64,000 nt of DNA from positions 62,001 to 126,000 of the forward strand of contig NZ_ARQJ01000029.1 of NCBI RefSeq assembly GCF_000385175.1, read 5' to 3'. This document shows positions 54,647 through 63,348 of the stretch, in pieces. The stretch comes from Salinicoccus albus DSM 19776. Its GTDB lineage: Bacteria; Bacillota; Bacilli; Staphylococcales; Salinicoccaceae. Each line of letters starts with the position of its first letter. Position 1 is the first letter of the stretch. The notes beneath the pieces are model-generated. The model searched no databases and was not told where the DNA came from. It was given only the letters and a program-made list of their open reading frames with translations. Both the position numbers and the translations under genes were made by a program.

Positions 54647-55120
54647 TTAATTTTTACCCGCCGATTCATGCTGGGCGAGTGTCTTGTTTCCAGAGGCTGA
54701 TTCGGCTTTCTGATGCCGCTTTCCACCGGAGCTCTGATGTTCCTGGTCCCTTGCGTCTGAGGCCGCTGATATTTCATCCGCATCAGCTGCCTGACCCATT
54801 TTTGGGTCAGGCAGCTCACCTTGCTCCTGTTTTTCCCTGATTTCGGACTTGCTCAATTTTCTTACAACAAAATAGGCACATCCGAAATTGCAGTACTCAT
54901 ACAGGTAATCCTGTATGGCACTGAATTTCTTATCTCTCTCCGCCTTAGTCTTACTATCTCTGAAGAAGCCGGCCAGCCGCAGCTTTTCATAGCCGATATC
55001 TCCGACGACATAATCATATTTGTTGAGGACTTCACTGTACTTATCGACAAACTGCTCTTCATCAAAAGCATCTCTGTAGTCCTCTATCAGCTCAAAATAC
55101 ATATGATTTATCGTAATCAT
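54647..55120 (-). CDS. yutD: YutD-family (DUF1027) protein
   Basis: Compact N-terminal domain (residues 1-90) with YDYVVGDIGYEKLRLAGFF and DYLYEYCNFGCAYFV, the YutD signature, then a polar low-complexity tail of about 60 residues rich in A, D, E, S and K (157 aa in all). Function unknown. The start is ATG 55120 with AAGGGTGAG upstream. In relatives it follows lipA; here only a lipA scrap remains just upstream. Confidence 0.88.
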   Translation of the reverse strand: MITINHMYFELIEDYRDAFDEEQFVDKYSEVLNKYDYVVGDIGYEKLRLAGFFRDSKTKAERDKKFSAIQDYLYEYCNFGCAYFVVRKLSKSEIREKQEQGELPDPKMGQAADADEISAASDARDQEHQSSGGKRHQKAESASGNKTLAQHESAGKN

Positions 55121-55124
55121 AGAT

Positions 55125-55205
55125 TTACTCACCCTTCAGTAATTCCTCACCTTTCGCATGTTTGACTTTTTCTGCAGCATTGACCTGCTCGTCAGCTAAG
55201 AAAGG
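55125..55205 (-). pseudogene. lipA: 3' remnant of lipoyl synthase gene lipA
   Basis: An open minus-strand frame from 55205 to the TAA at 55125 encodes FLADEQVN followed by AAEKVKHAKGEELLKGE. LipA proteins end with RSSYHADEQVN and a charged tail, and lipA lies immediately upstream of yutD in staphylococci and Bacillus. The frame is closed just upstream by a stop, and none of the radical-SAM motifs (CxxxCxxC) are present in the preceding bases. This is therefore a deletion scar that keeps the last 25 or so codons and the original lipA-yutD junction. Confidence 0.8.
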
Positions 55206-55335
55206 TTACCTATATCGTAGCATACTTAATTCATTTTATGAGAGTATAAATAATTATTATTCAGACAAATATGACACAATACACCCATCTTATACGCAAC
55301 CCCGAACAGAATGATATCCGGAGTGTGCGTACCGA

Positions 55336-56919
55336 TTACGCCTTTTTAACGATGGGTGAATACACGAATCTTGAAATGACAGTGACGACTGCGAGCAGAA
55401 TCGCAATTGTCACCAGCGACAGCCATACACTGGTGGTCAGTCCGAGTACAACATAGCCGACAAGTGCAATTCCAGCAGAAATCAGTGCATAAGGCAACTG
55501 TGTAATCACATGTGAAATGTGATTGCTCCCCGCTCCCGTAGAGGAAAGGATGGTGGAGTCTGATATCGGTGAACAGTGGTCACCGAAAACCGCCCCCGCG
55601 AGTACTGCTGCTATGCCCGGCAGGAGCAGATCAGTCGCGCCGAGTGAAATCATAATTTCACCGGTAATCGGAATGAGTATGCCGAATGAGCCCCAGCTCG
55701 TCCCCGTGGCCACTGCCATCAGACATGCAATCGCAAATACCACTGCCAGCAGCATGCCTGTCGGCAGATTGGATTGTTCAACCATTGCACCGAGCAATTC
55801 TCCTGTACCGAGTGCCGAGATGAGCTCGCCGATCATCCACGCAAGCGTCAATACCATTATGGCGGGAAACATCGCCATGAAACCGGTTTTCACACCAAGC
55901 CAGATTTCTGTCCTGCCAAAATTATTATCCTGCCTGGTATATTTGAAATAATAGAACAATGCGACAATCAGACCGGCAGCCCCGCCTGCAAGCAATGAAT
56001 GTGTCACGAGCGTGTTTTCGAATATTGACAGCAGGTTCCAGGACCCCCCGGTATTTGCACCGGTAATGATCATCGCGATGACAACGGTGACAGCGAGTGC
56101 CAGAATCGGCACGATCAACGCCCTGGCTGAGCCCTGTTCATGTATTGGCAGACCTTCATCCCCGTCCCCCGGGGTGTCCCTGCCTGTATCTGCAAGCTGA
56201 CCTTCATTGATGGCACGCTCCTCGTGTTTGCGCATCGCTCCGATATCAAAACGTGTGATGATAACGATGAACATCATGGCAAGTGCCGTGAGCACGTAAA
56301 GATTCATCGGGATCATATAGATAAATGCCTGGAACGGTGTCACAGCAACAAGGCCCCCCGCGGCAAGCAGCGGGGCGACCAGCCCCATGATACCCGCACC
56401 CCAGCTGGATATCGGTGCAATCACCGATATAGGTGAAGCTGTCGTATCGATCAGATAGGCGAGTTTAGCTCTTGAGACACTATACTTATCCGTCAGGGGT
56501 TTTGCCACCTGACCGACAATCAAAGCACTGAAATAATCATCGATGAATACGATGATGCCCAAGCATGCGGTGGCCAGACTGGACCCGCGCCTGGACTTCA
56601 CTTTTGTCAGCGCCCATGCTGTAAATGCTTTGGCGCCCCCCGACATATTCATGAATGCCGTCATCATGCCAAGCAATGTCAGGAATATGAGGATAAATGC
56701 ATTCCATGTGTTGATCGCGCCCTCTGAAACGAATATCATAGCGAATGAATCCCATATGAGCCCGAGCGTCTCCATGACACTGCCGCCTGCAACAACAAAT
56801 GCAGACGTCAGGATGCCGACACCGAGACTGATACCCACCCTGCGTGTAACCACAACGAGCAGGAGCGTCAGAAGCGGCGGCACAAGCGATATATATTCCC
56901 AGTTTAAAATGCTTTCCAT
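55336..56919 (-). CDS. NhaC-family transporter under a lysine riboswitch, probable lysine transporter (LysW-like)
   Basis: Twelve-helix NhaC-superfamily carrier (527 aa). Conserved segments are CLGIIVFIDDYFSALIVG, PISSWGAGIMG, ATGTSWGSFGILIP and FGDHCSPISDSTILSS. The central loop (residues 233-260) is acidic and hydrophilic. Sequence alone suggests Na+/H+ antiport, but a lysine riboswitch precedes it; NhaC-type genes under L-boxes were proposed as lysine transporters (LysW). GGAGG precedes the ATG. No adjacent lysine biosynthesis genes are seen. Confidence 0.88.
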   Translation of the reverse strand: MESILNWEYISLVPPLLTLLLVVVTRRVGISLGVGILTSAFVVAGGSVMETLGLIWDSFAMIFVSEGAINTWNAFILIFLTLLGMMTAFMNMSGGAKAFTAWALTKVKSRRGSSLATACLGIIVFIDDYFSALIVGQVAKPLTDKYSVSRAKLAYLIDTTASPISVIAPISSWGAGIMGLVAPLLAAGGLVAVTPFQAFIYMIPMNLYVLTALAMMFIVIITRFDIGAMRKHEERAINEGQLADTGRDTPGDGDEGLPIHEQGSARALIVPILALAVTVVIAMIITGANTGGSWNLLSIFENTLVTHSLLAGGAAGLIVALFYYFKYTRQDNNFGRTEIWLGVKTGFMAMFPAIMVLTLAWMIGELISALGTGELLGAMVEQSNLPTGMLLAVVFAIACLMAVATGTSWGSFGILIPITGEIMISLGATDLLLPGIAAVLAGAVFGDHCSPISDSTILSSTGAGSNHISHVITQLPYALISAGIALVGYVVLGLTTSVWLSLVTIAILLAVVTVISRFVYSPIVKKA

Positions 56920-56951
56920 CTATGTTACCTCCACCCAGATTTTCAATATGA

Positions 56952-57180
56952 ATAAAGAACGCCACAGCAGCATTACAGAATTAGCCACTGTGACGTCCGA
57001 TCACTAAGTGTAGCGCATCATCGTAATGACAGCACCCGATCTGTTAAATCGGGCCCCAGCCCGGTCTGCCACCGCAGACCCGGACTTCGGCGATCTTCCC
57101 TTTCTCCACAGTTCAATGCACGTCCGCTCGTTGTGGATACTGATGAAAATCGCAGCCTCTACCTTCCGTTCTTCAATTAA
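56952..57180 (-). ncRNA. Lysine riboswitch (L-box) with terminator
   Basis: On the minus strand the aptamer shows AGAGGCTGCGA, then CAGTA, GGAGAAAGGGAAGATCGCCG with AAGT, and the paired GGTCTGC / GCAGACC helix followed by GGGCC...GATCGGG and GCTGTCAT, matching the L-box core. A terminator follows (arms ACGTCACAG / CTGTGGCGT at 56988-56996 and 56959-56967, then TTCTTTATT). An extended -10 TGG-TATAAT is at 57188-57193. Lysine binding should reduce expression of the transporter. This explains the 317-base gap. Confidence 0.9.
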
Positions 57181-57187
57181 CATTCAT

Positions 57188-57193
57188 ATTATA
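57188..57193 (-). promoter_or_regulatory. -10 box of the lysine riboswitch transcript
   Basis: Minus-strand TATAAT preceded by TGG (extended -10), about 15 bases before the aptamer. The -35 (TTTTAT) is weak. Confidence 0.6.
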
Positions 57194-57236
57194 CCATAGA
57201 AATCCGCATGATAAAATGCGTCGATTCAATATAGTC

Positions 57237-58544
57237 TTAATTATCATTCACAAAAGAACCTGTACCCTCTGATCTGGCATCGCTGGGTTCCTGCCGATCT
57301 GCAGCTGCGTTCAATTTGCGAATGTCGGTGCGGATCAGCAGGGAAATAATCAGTGCCAGAACAAACATCGCTGTAAAGATATATAGTGTCAATGTATAGC
57401 TGGACGTGGCCTCATAGATCGTCGATACGATAAACGGACCGGCCAGCCCTGCAGCTGCCCAGGCTGTTAATATATAGCCATGGATGGCGCCGAGCTGTTT
57501 CGTGCCAAAGATATCACCAATATACGCAGGTATCGCAGCAAATCCGCCGCCGTAACATGAAATCATGATGAACAGCAGGATTGAGAACAAATATTCATTT
57601 GTAACAACCGGCAGTAATCCAAAAACTGCGATTTGAATCACAAAAAATGCAGTATATAAGTTCGGACGACCGATATAATCGGAAATAGATGCCCAGATGA
57701 GCCGGCCGCTGCCGTTAAAGACACCCATCACACCCACAATCAACGCTGCTGCTGCAGCTGTTACACCCGTAATTTCCTGGGCCATCGGGCTGGCTACGTT
57801 TAATATGGCGATGCCACAGGTCACGTTAATGAACAGCATCAGCCATAAGAAATAAAACCTTTTCGTTTTCACCGCTTCATTCGCTGTCAGCTGGACAAGG
57901 TCTTCGGCTGGTGCCGCCTGAGTGTCTGTTGACTGGCTGTCGGACTGACTGCCGCTTTTAGGGGAATAGCCTTCAGGCGGCTTTTCCAGATACAGACTGG
58001 ATATAAGCATAATGAGCAGATAGGCGGCCGCCAGTATGTAAAACGTGGCAGGAATGCTCAATGTCACCATCAGATATTCCATCACTGGACTGGCAATCAT
58101 GGCAGCAAAGCCAAACCCCATAATCGCAAGACCTGTTGCCATCCCTCTTCTATCCGGGAACCATTTGACGAGCGTGGACACGGGCGTGATATAACCGATG
58201 CCGAGACCAATACCGCCGAGCACCCCATATCCTAAATATAACAGCCATAAACTTTCGATTGAAACTGCATAGCCTGCAACCGCCATCCCGGCAGCGAAGA
58301 ATATTGTCGATACAACTCCGGACACTCGCGGACCATATTTCTCAACGAAATGCCCCATAAATGCCGCTGAAAGCCCAAGGAATAAAATGGCCAGGCTGAA
58401 TGTGAATGATACGTCGGATAATGACCAGCCAATTTCTTCCTGCAACGGTCCGGTGAATACGCTCCAGGCATAGACGGAACCGATTGAAATATGTATGCCC
58501 ACCCCAGACAGCGCAATTAACCAGCGATTCTTGTTAACTTCCAA
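57237..58544 (-). CDS. OFA-type major facilitator transporter
   Basis: Twelve-helix MFS protein (435 aa) of the oxalate/formate antiporter family. N-terminal GVGIHISIGSVYAWSVF, GIGLGIGYITPVSTLVKWFPDRRGMATG and the second-half GYILTAWAAAGLAGP match OFA members. The central loop (about residues 190-225) is rich in S, Q and A. Oxalate use is not implied; related proteins move pyruvate or other small carboxylates. The start is probably TTG 58544, because the in-frame ATG at 58550 is only one base from GGGGG. Promoter elements upstream suggest CcpA and perhaps PerR control. Confidence 0.88.
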   Translation of the reverse strand: MEVNKNRWLIALSGVGIHISIGSVYAWSVFTGPLQEEIGWSLSDVSFTFSLAILFLGLSAAFMGHFVEKYGPRVSGVVSTIFFAAGMAVAGYAVSIESLWLLYLGYGVLGGIGLGIGYITPVSTLVKWFPDRRGMATGLAIMGFGFAAMIASPVMEYLMVTLSIPATFYILAAAYLLIMLISSLYLEKPPEGYSPKSGSQSDSQSTDTQAAPAEDLVQLTANEAVKTKRFYFLWLMLFINVTCGIAILNVASPMAQEITGVTAAAAALIVGVMGVFNGSGRLIWASISDYIGRPNLYTAFFVIQIAVFGLLPVVTNEYLFSILLFIMISCYGGGFAAIPAYIGDIFGTKQLGAIHGYILTAWAAAGLAGPFIVSTIYEATSSYTLTLYIFTAMFVLALIISLLIRTDIRKLNAAADRQEPSDARSEGTGSFVNDN

Positions 58545-58584
58545 AATCATACCCCCTTAAAAAAATCTACTATACAGATTAAAA

Positions 58585-58643
58585 TGAAAGCGCTGTATAA
58601 TATATGATAATACCATTATAATTATTATATTGCATTTTTACAA
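58585..58643 (-). promoter_or_regulatory. Promoter of the OFA transporter with PerR-like and cre-like sites
   Basis: Minus-strand TTGTAA (58638-58643), 17 bases, TATAAT (58615-58620). Overlapping it, TTATAATTATTATAT (58616-58630) matches the PerR box TTATAATNATTATAA at all but the last position. Downstream, TGAAAGCGCTGTAT (plus strand, 58585-58598) matches the cre consensus at 12 of 14. AT-richness makes the PerR match less specific. Confidence 0.5.
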
Positions 58644-58661
58644 TAACACTTTACAAAGAAA

Positions 58662-58702
58662 AAGCTGTACACGTAAGGCAGTTTCCCTATCGTGTACAGC
58701 TT
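58662..58702 (-). terminator. Terminator of the yunF-yunE-yunD unit
   Basis: Perfect 12-bp arms AAGCTGTACACG / CGTGTACAGCTT with a 17-base loop; on the minus strand followed by TTTCTTTG after AAGCTTT. Confidence 0.75.
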
Positions 58703-58759
58703 GGATTAATGATGGATATCAGAAATGTAAAAGTGATTCATTTGGGCCGGATTCCCGTG

Positions 58760-60067
58760 TCAAATATACTTTTTAAATATGTCCCTCAGGAACTCAGGCA
58801 TGAAATAACTTTTCTTCGAATACCTGAACTGCGGGAAAATCCGGCCGAAGGTATACATATCCAGTGTGCCCAATGTATATTTGCCTTTATCATCAATCGT
58901 TTCCCCGCCGATGAAATACTCTCTTTCCGACTGGATATAGCCGATGTCATAGGTCACGAAACAGCCGAATATGTCTCCCCGGAAACCGAGTCCGCGTATC
59001 ACTTCATTTTTATGTTCATGCTTGGAGGCCTGGTTGATCACTTCTTTCAACTCCCGGCCCGTCAGCTCTATCTGAACCGTATTGATGGCATGCGGCAGCA
59101 CTTTATGAAGGTCGTACTCCGTCATCGAACCGCCGTCAAACGGTTTGGCAATCAGACCGGTATGGACCAGCCCGGCGTCGCTGCCGGTGAATTTCTGAAC
59201 CATCCAGGCCAGGAAAGTGACGAATCTGCTGGCGGAATAAAGCCGCCGGTCGATCGGCTCGAGACCTTCTTTGACAACTGTCTGAAGCATTTCTTTGCCG
59301 GCTTCATAATAGTTATCATCCACACCGGCCAACAGATCCGCTTCATACAATTCCGCCCGTTTCCTGGTAATTTTCCTGTCTTCAAATGTCAGCGTCACCT
59401 CGCCGACGAAATCGCCGAATCTGCCGGCCGCTGCCAGCAGTGTGTCCCCGACCCAGCTGCCTTCGGTGAAATAATGGTGGGTATGGGAACTTAGAATCAC
59501 ATCGATTTCAGGGAACATCATCGCCAGTGATTCGTCGTCATATCTGCCGAGATGACTCATCATGATGATGCAGTCCACTTCTGTATTAATCTCCCGGATG
59601 GCGCGGAGAATCCAGTCAAACGCTTCGGAAACTTCCCAGCCAAGCGCTTTGTAGAAAGGCGTGAATTCCACTGTGGCTGCGATAAATCCGAACTTGATGC
59701 CCTCTATCTCTTTGATCGTGTAGGGTTTGAAAAATGGATCGGTACTCCCCACTTCACGGAGATTAGCACAGATGACATCGAATGCTGCATCATCGTACAG
59801 GTGCTTCAATTCTTCCTTCTGGAGTGTAATGCCTTCGTTGTTGCCGATCGTCGCCACATCAACGCCGGCTTCATTGAGCATTCCCACATTGCCTCTGCCG
59901 AGCGTCGCTTCTGTATAGGGATGGGCCCGGTCAATATGGTCGCCAAGCTCCAGGTAGAACATACGGTCATGGTACTGGGTCTTTTTATTCTTTAAAAATG
60001 ACATTATTTTTAAGTAGTTATATAAATGGCTGTGTATATCATTGGTATGGAAGAGTTTTATCTCCAT
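58760..60067 (-). CDS. yunD: Cytoplasmic 5'-nucleotidase/UDP-sugar hydrolase-like metallophosphoesterase (YunD)
   Basis: Calcineurin-like phosphoesterase plus 5'-nucleotidase C-terminal domain (435 aa), without a signal peptide, so cytoplasmic unlike UshA. Metal-binding motifs are NDIHSHL, LGDHID, MMSHLG and SSHTHH. The expected GNHE motif reads GNNEG, apparently a subfamily feature to verify. The C-terminal domain has HAINTVQIELTGRELKEV. GAGGTG precedes the ATG, ten bases after yunE. Confidence 0.88.
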   Translation of the reverse strand: MEIKLFHTNDIHSHLYNYLKIMSFLKNKKTQYHDRMFYLELGDHIDRAHPYTEATLGRGNVGMLNEAGVDVATIGNNEGITLQKEELKHLYDDAAFDVICANLREVGSTDPFFKPYTIKEIEGIKFGFIAATVEFTPFYKALGWEVSEAFDWILRAIREINTEVDCIIMMSHLGRYDDESLAMMFPEIDVILSSHTHHYFTEGSWVGDTLLAAAGRFGDFVGEVTLTFEDRKITRKRAELYEADLLAGVDDNYYEAGKEMLQTVVKEGLEPIDRRLYSASRFVTFLAWMVQKFTGSDAGLVHTGLIAKPFDGGSMTEYDLHKVLPHAINTVQIELTGRELKEVINQASKHEHKNEVIRGLGFRGDIFGCFVTYDIGYIQSEREYFIGGETIDDKGKYTLGTLDMYTFGRIFPQFRYSKKSYFMPEFLRDIFKKYI

Positions 60068-60077
60068 CGGATCACCT

Positions 60078-60899
60078 CTAAAGGATTGTCTGTAGAATCA
60101 TATAAACACCTAACAGGAACAGTACCGAGCGGAGCACGACAACCAGGGCATCGGAATTGAACTGACGATTGACTGATACCCCGATCTTCGCACCGACAAA
60201 AGCTGCCGGGAGGATGAACAGAGCGTACCAGTAATCCACGTTGCCCTGGATGATGTGGCCGAATGCAGCGGAGAGTCCTGAGAAGAAAACCATCATCATA
60301 CTTGTTCCAATGGCAATGGAAGCCGGCATCCGGAAGGCTATCAGCATAAGCGGAGTCATCAGTGCACCGCCGCCGATACCAAAAAGTCCCGTGAAGAATC
60401 CGACGACAAACGTGGAAATGATTGCGACGTAGGGGGCGAAACCATAATGATGCGTCTGCCCCATATTGTCAACATGCGGTTTGACATAGCGTTCGTCCTG
60501 AAAGATTGTAATGGGCTTTATCCTGTTTCTTATGAGAAGCAGTGTGCTTAAAAATATGAGAAACAGCCCGAAATATAAATTAAAACTGTCTGCTGTAAAG
60601 AATCGGCTGACATAAGATCCGATGAAAGCCCCCGGCATGATGCCAAACAGAAATAATGCCCCGTTCTTTTTATCCACCTGGTTGCTCCTGCCATAGGACA
60701 TCATGGCTGATAATCCGATGATAATCAGTATTAAGGCAGAAGTACCCACGGCGCTCTGCGGTGTCACACGTTCCAGAATACCTGCATCAATGCCGAAAAA
60801 GACAAGCAGCGGGACGATGATGACACCGCCGCCAATACCGATCAATGAACCGAGCGCAGCTGCAGAAAGCCCGATCAATATGAGTATGAGATATTCCAT
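60078..60899 (-). CDS. yunE: TauE/SafE-family anion exporter-like membrane protein (YunE)
   Basis: Eight-helix TauE/SafE protein (273 aa) with two repeated signature segments, GSLIGIGGGVIIVPLLV near the N-terminus and GLFGIGGGALMTPLML in the second half. Family members export sulfite, sulfoacetate or related anions. AAAAGGGG precedes the ATG. It is flanked by yunF and yunD as in Bacillus and staphylococci; substrate unknown. Confidence 0.9.
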   Translation of the reverse strand: MEYLILILIGLSAAALGSLIGIGGGVIIVPLLVFFGIDAGILERVTPQSAVGTSALILIIIGLSAMMSYGRSNQVDKKNGALFLFGIMPGAFIGSYVSRFFTADSFNLYFGLFLIFLSTLLLIRNRIKPITIFQDERYVKPHVDNMGQTHHYGFAPYVAIISTFVVGFFTGLFGIGGGALMTPLMLIAFRMPASIAIGTSMMMVFFSGLSAAFGHIIQGNVDYWYALFILPAAFVGAKIGVSVNRQFNSDALVVVLRSVLFLLGVYMILQTIL

Positions 60900-60989
60900 A
60901 AGCGTATCCCCTTTTGAAGTCCAATCATCATTTGCCTTTAATCCGGAACCGGACTTGCACTTATAGCGCAGAAAGCTGAACTTTCCTGC

Positions 60990-61838
60990 TTAAAACAATC
61001 TCAATTGCCTGGGTGAAAGCCCTTCATATTGGATCCCCATCAGTTTCAGAAAATCCATGGCGTTATTTGCTGCATGACCGCCTGAGTTGTTGTTGAACAC
61101 GATAAATGTATCTTTTGTCTTATGGCTCAGAATTTCCACCTGCCGCTTTAACCATTCCAGTTCAGATTTGTTATAATCATATAGATACCTGACGTTACGC
61201 CACTCTTCACTCGAGCGGTCCTTTTGTGTCCATCCATGAACATTCCTGCCGTGCATCCGGATGAATGCTGTCTGGTCGGTCACTCTGTTGACAAATGGTA
61301 TACTTCCTATACCCGCTTGAGGCTCATCGCAAATACTGTGAATCATATTATTATTGTATAAAAACGACAGCGTCTCTTCTTTGTAGTCAGGCTGAAACCA
61401 TGTGCTGTTTCTGAATTCAACAGCAACCTTATAAGGTTCCAGCTGGGTTTTGGCATATTTGATATATCTGATATTCTTATGGTTACAATCAAACCACGGC
61501 GGGAACTGCAGCAATACGAAACCAAGCTTCCCCGCCGCTGCCATCGGGCGGAGCATATCGCGGAACGCCGAGAAAACATCTTTGATCGAGTCATAATACT
61601 CCCGGTAATCACTGTGTCCGGTCATAAACTGATGCGCTTTTACAACAAAGCGGAACTGCTTCGGCGTTTCGCTGCACCATTTTTCTATAGTTGAAGTCCG
61701 TTGTATGGCATAATAAGTGGCGTCCAATTCCACTATCGGAAAATGGGACGAATATGTAACGAGTTTATCTTTTTTATTCGTAATGCCGGTGTAGAGATCA
61801 TCGTGATCTCCCCAGCCCGTTAACCCTGCATAAATCAT
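60990..61838 (-). CDS. yunF: DUF72 family protein (YunF)
   Basis: TIM-barrel DUF72 protein (282 aa) with IYAGLTGWGDHDDLY, FPIVELDATYYA, FRFVVKAHQFMTGH, VEFRNSTWF and FIRMHGRN, the last resembling conserved barrel-mouth motifs. Function is unestablished; some DUF72 proteins are linked to nucleic-acid or sugar chemistry. The start is ATG 61838, after AAGGTGA; an in-frame GTG three codons upstream lies inside that ribosome site. Confidence 0.88.
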   Translation of the reverse strand: MIYAGLTGWGDHDDLYTGITNKKDKLVTYSSHFPIVELDATYYAIQRTSTIEKWCSETPKQFRFVVKAHQFMTGHSDYREYYDSIKDVFSAFRDMLRPMAAAGKLGFVLLQFPPWFDCNHKNIRYIKYAKTQLEPYKVAVEFRNSTWFQPDYKEETLSFLYNNNMIHSICDEPQAGIGSIPFVNRVTDQTAFIRMHGRNVHGWTQKDRSSEEWRNVRYLYDYNKSELEWLKRQVEILSHKTKDTFIVFNNNSGGHAANNAMDFLKLMGIQYEGLSPRQLRLF

Positions 61839-61888
61839 AAAAATCACCTTAATTTATTGTAACACAATTTTACAGGAGGACACTTCCA

Positions 61889-62593
61889 ATGCATATCATA
61901 GAATTCGAAAATGTCAGCCATCAGGACATACTGCATAATATCACCGGAACGTTTAAAGAAAATAATATAACTGCGTTTGTCGGTCCCAGCGGTGCGGGTA
62001 AAACAACATGTATGAAACATATCAACGGCTTGCTTTCACCAGAGACAGGTGATATTTATTACAAGGGCGAAAATGTTAAAAACATCGACATGATAGAACT
62101 CAGAAAAGAAATGGGGATGGCTTTTCAGAGCGCACCGATGATTGAAGGTACCATTTTCGATAACTTAAACCTGCCGCGGGCGATTTTCAATGATACCCTT
62201 GCTGAGGCCCGCGCAAATTCACTCCTCGAACGGGTGGATCTGGATCACATTTCGCTCCAAAGAAATATCAAGGAGCTGTCCGGCGGAGAAAAAAGCAGGG
62301 TTTCAATCGCCAGGACACTGGTCAATCAACCGCATGTGCTGCTGTTGGATGAAATCACCTCCGGTCTTGATTACCGCATGGTCAAGGAAATTGAACGACT
62401 GATCGTCCGTTTGCAGAGAGCGGAGAATGTCACAGTCATCTGGATCACCCATGACCTGGACCAGGCCCGGCGGGTCAGTGAAGATATCTGGTTTTTAAGA
62501 GAGGGGGAACTGATTGACTACGGTGATATCTCCCTGCTTGACGATTCAGATAATACAATCATCCGGAGATTTGTGGAGGGGGAAGAATTATGA
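61889..62593 (+). CDS. fetA: ABC transporter ATP-binding protein, FetA/YbbL type
   Basis: ATPase (234 aa) with Walker A GPSGAGKTT, Q-loop in GMAFQSAPM, signature LSGGEKSR and Walker B VLLLDEITSGLD. Paired with a FetB/YbbM-type permease, it probably exports iron or affects peroxide resistance, as FetAB does in E. coli. ACAGGAGG precedes the ATG. Its stop overlaps the fetB start as ATGA. Confidence 0.88.
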   Translation: MHIIEFENVSHQDILHNITGTFKENNITAFVGPSGAGKTTCMKHINGLLSPETGDIYYKGENVKNIDMIELRKEMGMAFQSAPMIEGTIFDNLNLPRAIFNDTLAEARANSLLERVDLDHISLQRNIKELSGGEKSRVSIARTLVNQPHVLLLDEITSGLDYRMVKEIERLIVRLQRAENVTVIWITHDLDQARRVSEDIWFLREGELIDYGDISLLDDSDNTIIRRFVEGEEL

Positions 62594-63348
62594 CGTTCAT
62601 ACAGCTCGCAACCGCATTGGTATTCGTTGCCATACCGCTTGGACTGACCATAATATTGAAGCTCGGCCTAAAAAAAGATGTTATTATCGCAACAGTAAGA
62701 TCAACCATCCAGCTGCTCATCATCGGTTACATACTTACATTCGTGTTTGAAAGCGATCAGCCTGTCTACATCATTCTCATGATTGCTCTGATGATTGCGG
62801 CCGCTTCACAAAATATCTTTAAAAAAGGGTCGGGAATACCGGGGATAAAGGTCATCATCGTCTCCACACTCGTATTTGTGGAAGTTTTATCCATGGGTAT
62901 TATGCTCAGCCTGAACATCATTCCATTTGAACCCGAAGAAGTCATTCCCATCAGCGGCATGGTAATCGGGAACTGCATGGTGCTTTCACTGTTATTCCTT
63001 GATAAATTCAAAGATGAAATCGAAAGAAGTGATGAGACGATAGAACTCATCCTGTCGATGGGCGGACAGCCGAAGATGGCTGTCGACAGAAGTTTGAAAT
63101 CCGCCATCCGGACCAGCATGATTCCCACCATCGAAGCACAGAAAACAATGGGACTCGTTCAGCTTCCGGGCATGATGAGCGGTCTGATCATCGGCGGCGC
63201 CGATCCGATGGAAGCCGTCATGTACCAGTTGTTGATACTGTTCCTCATCCTGACCAATGCAACCCTGTGTTCTGTCATCGTCGGATACATGTCATATCCA
63301 AAACTTTTCAATCAAAAACTACAGTTTGTGGGGCTGAAATATGACTAA
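62590..63348 (+). CDS. fetB: ABC transporter permease, FetB/YbbM type
   Basis: Permease (252 aa) with about seven helices and the UPF0014 hallmarks AAASQNIFKK, GMVIGNCMV and the coupling region IRTSMIPTIEAQKTMGLVQLPGMMSGLIIGG. It acts with FetA in the membrane; metal export is inferred from the family. It overlaps the lipoprotein gene by eight bases. Confidence 0.9.
   Translation: MTFIQLATALVFVAIPLGLTIILKLGLKKDVIIATVRSTIQLLIIGYILTFVFESDQPVYIILMIALMIAAASQNIFKKGSGIPGIKVIIVSTLVFVEVLSMGIMLSLNIIPFEPEEVIPISGMVIGNCMVLSLLFLDKFKDEIERSDETIELILSMGGQPKMAVDRSLKSAIRTSMIPTIEAQKTMGLVQLPGMMSGLIIGGADPMEAVMYQLLILFLILTNATLCSVIVGYMSYPKLFNQKLQFVGLKYD

Noticed and set aside
54523-54819. Minus-strand frame overlapping the 3' part of yutD
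   Set aside because: Shadow of the low-complexity yutD tail; no start signal.
58709-59494. Long plus-strand open frame antisense to yunD
   Set aside because: Fully antisense to a clear 5'-nucleotidase gene, and the product has no recognisable features.
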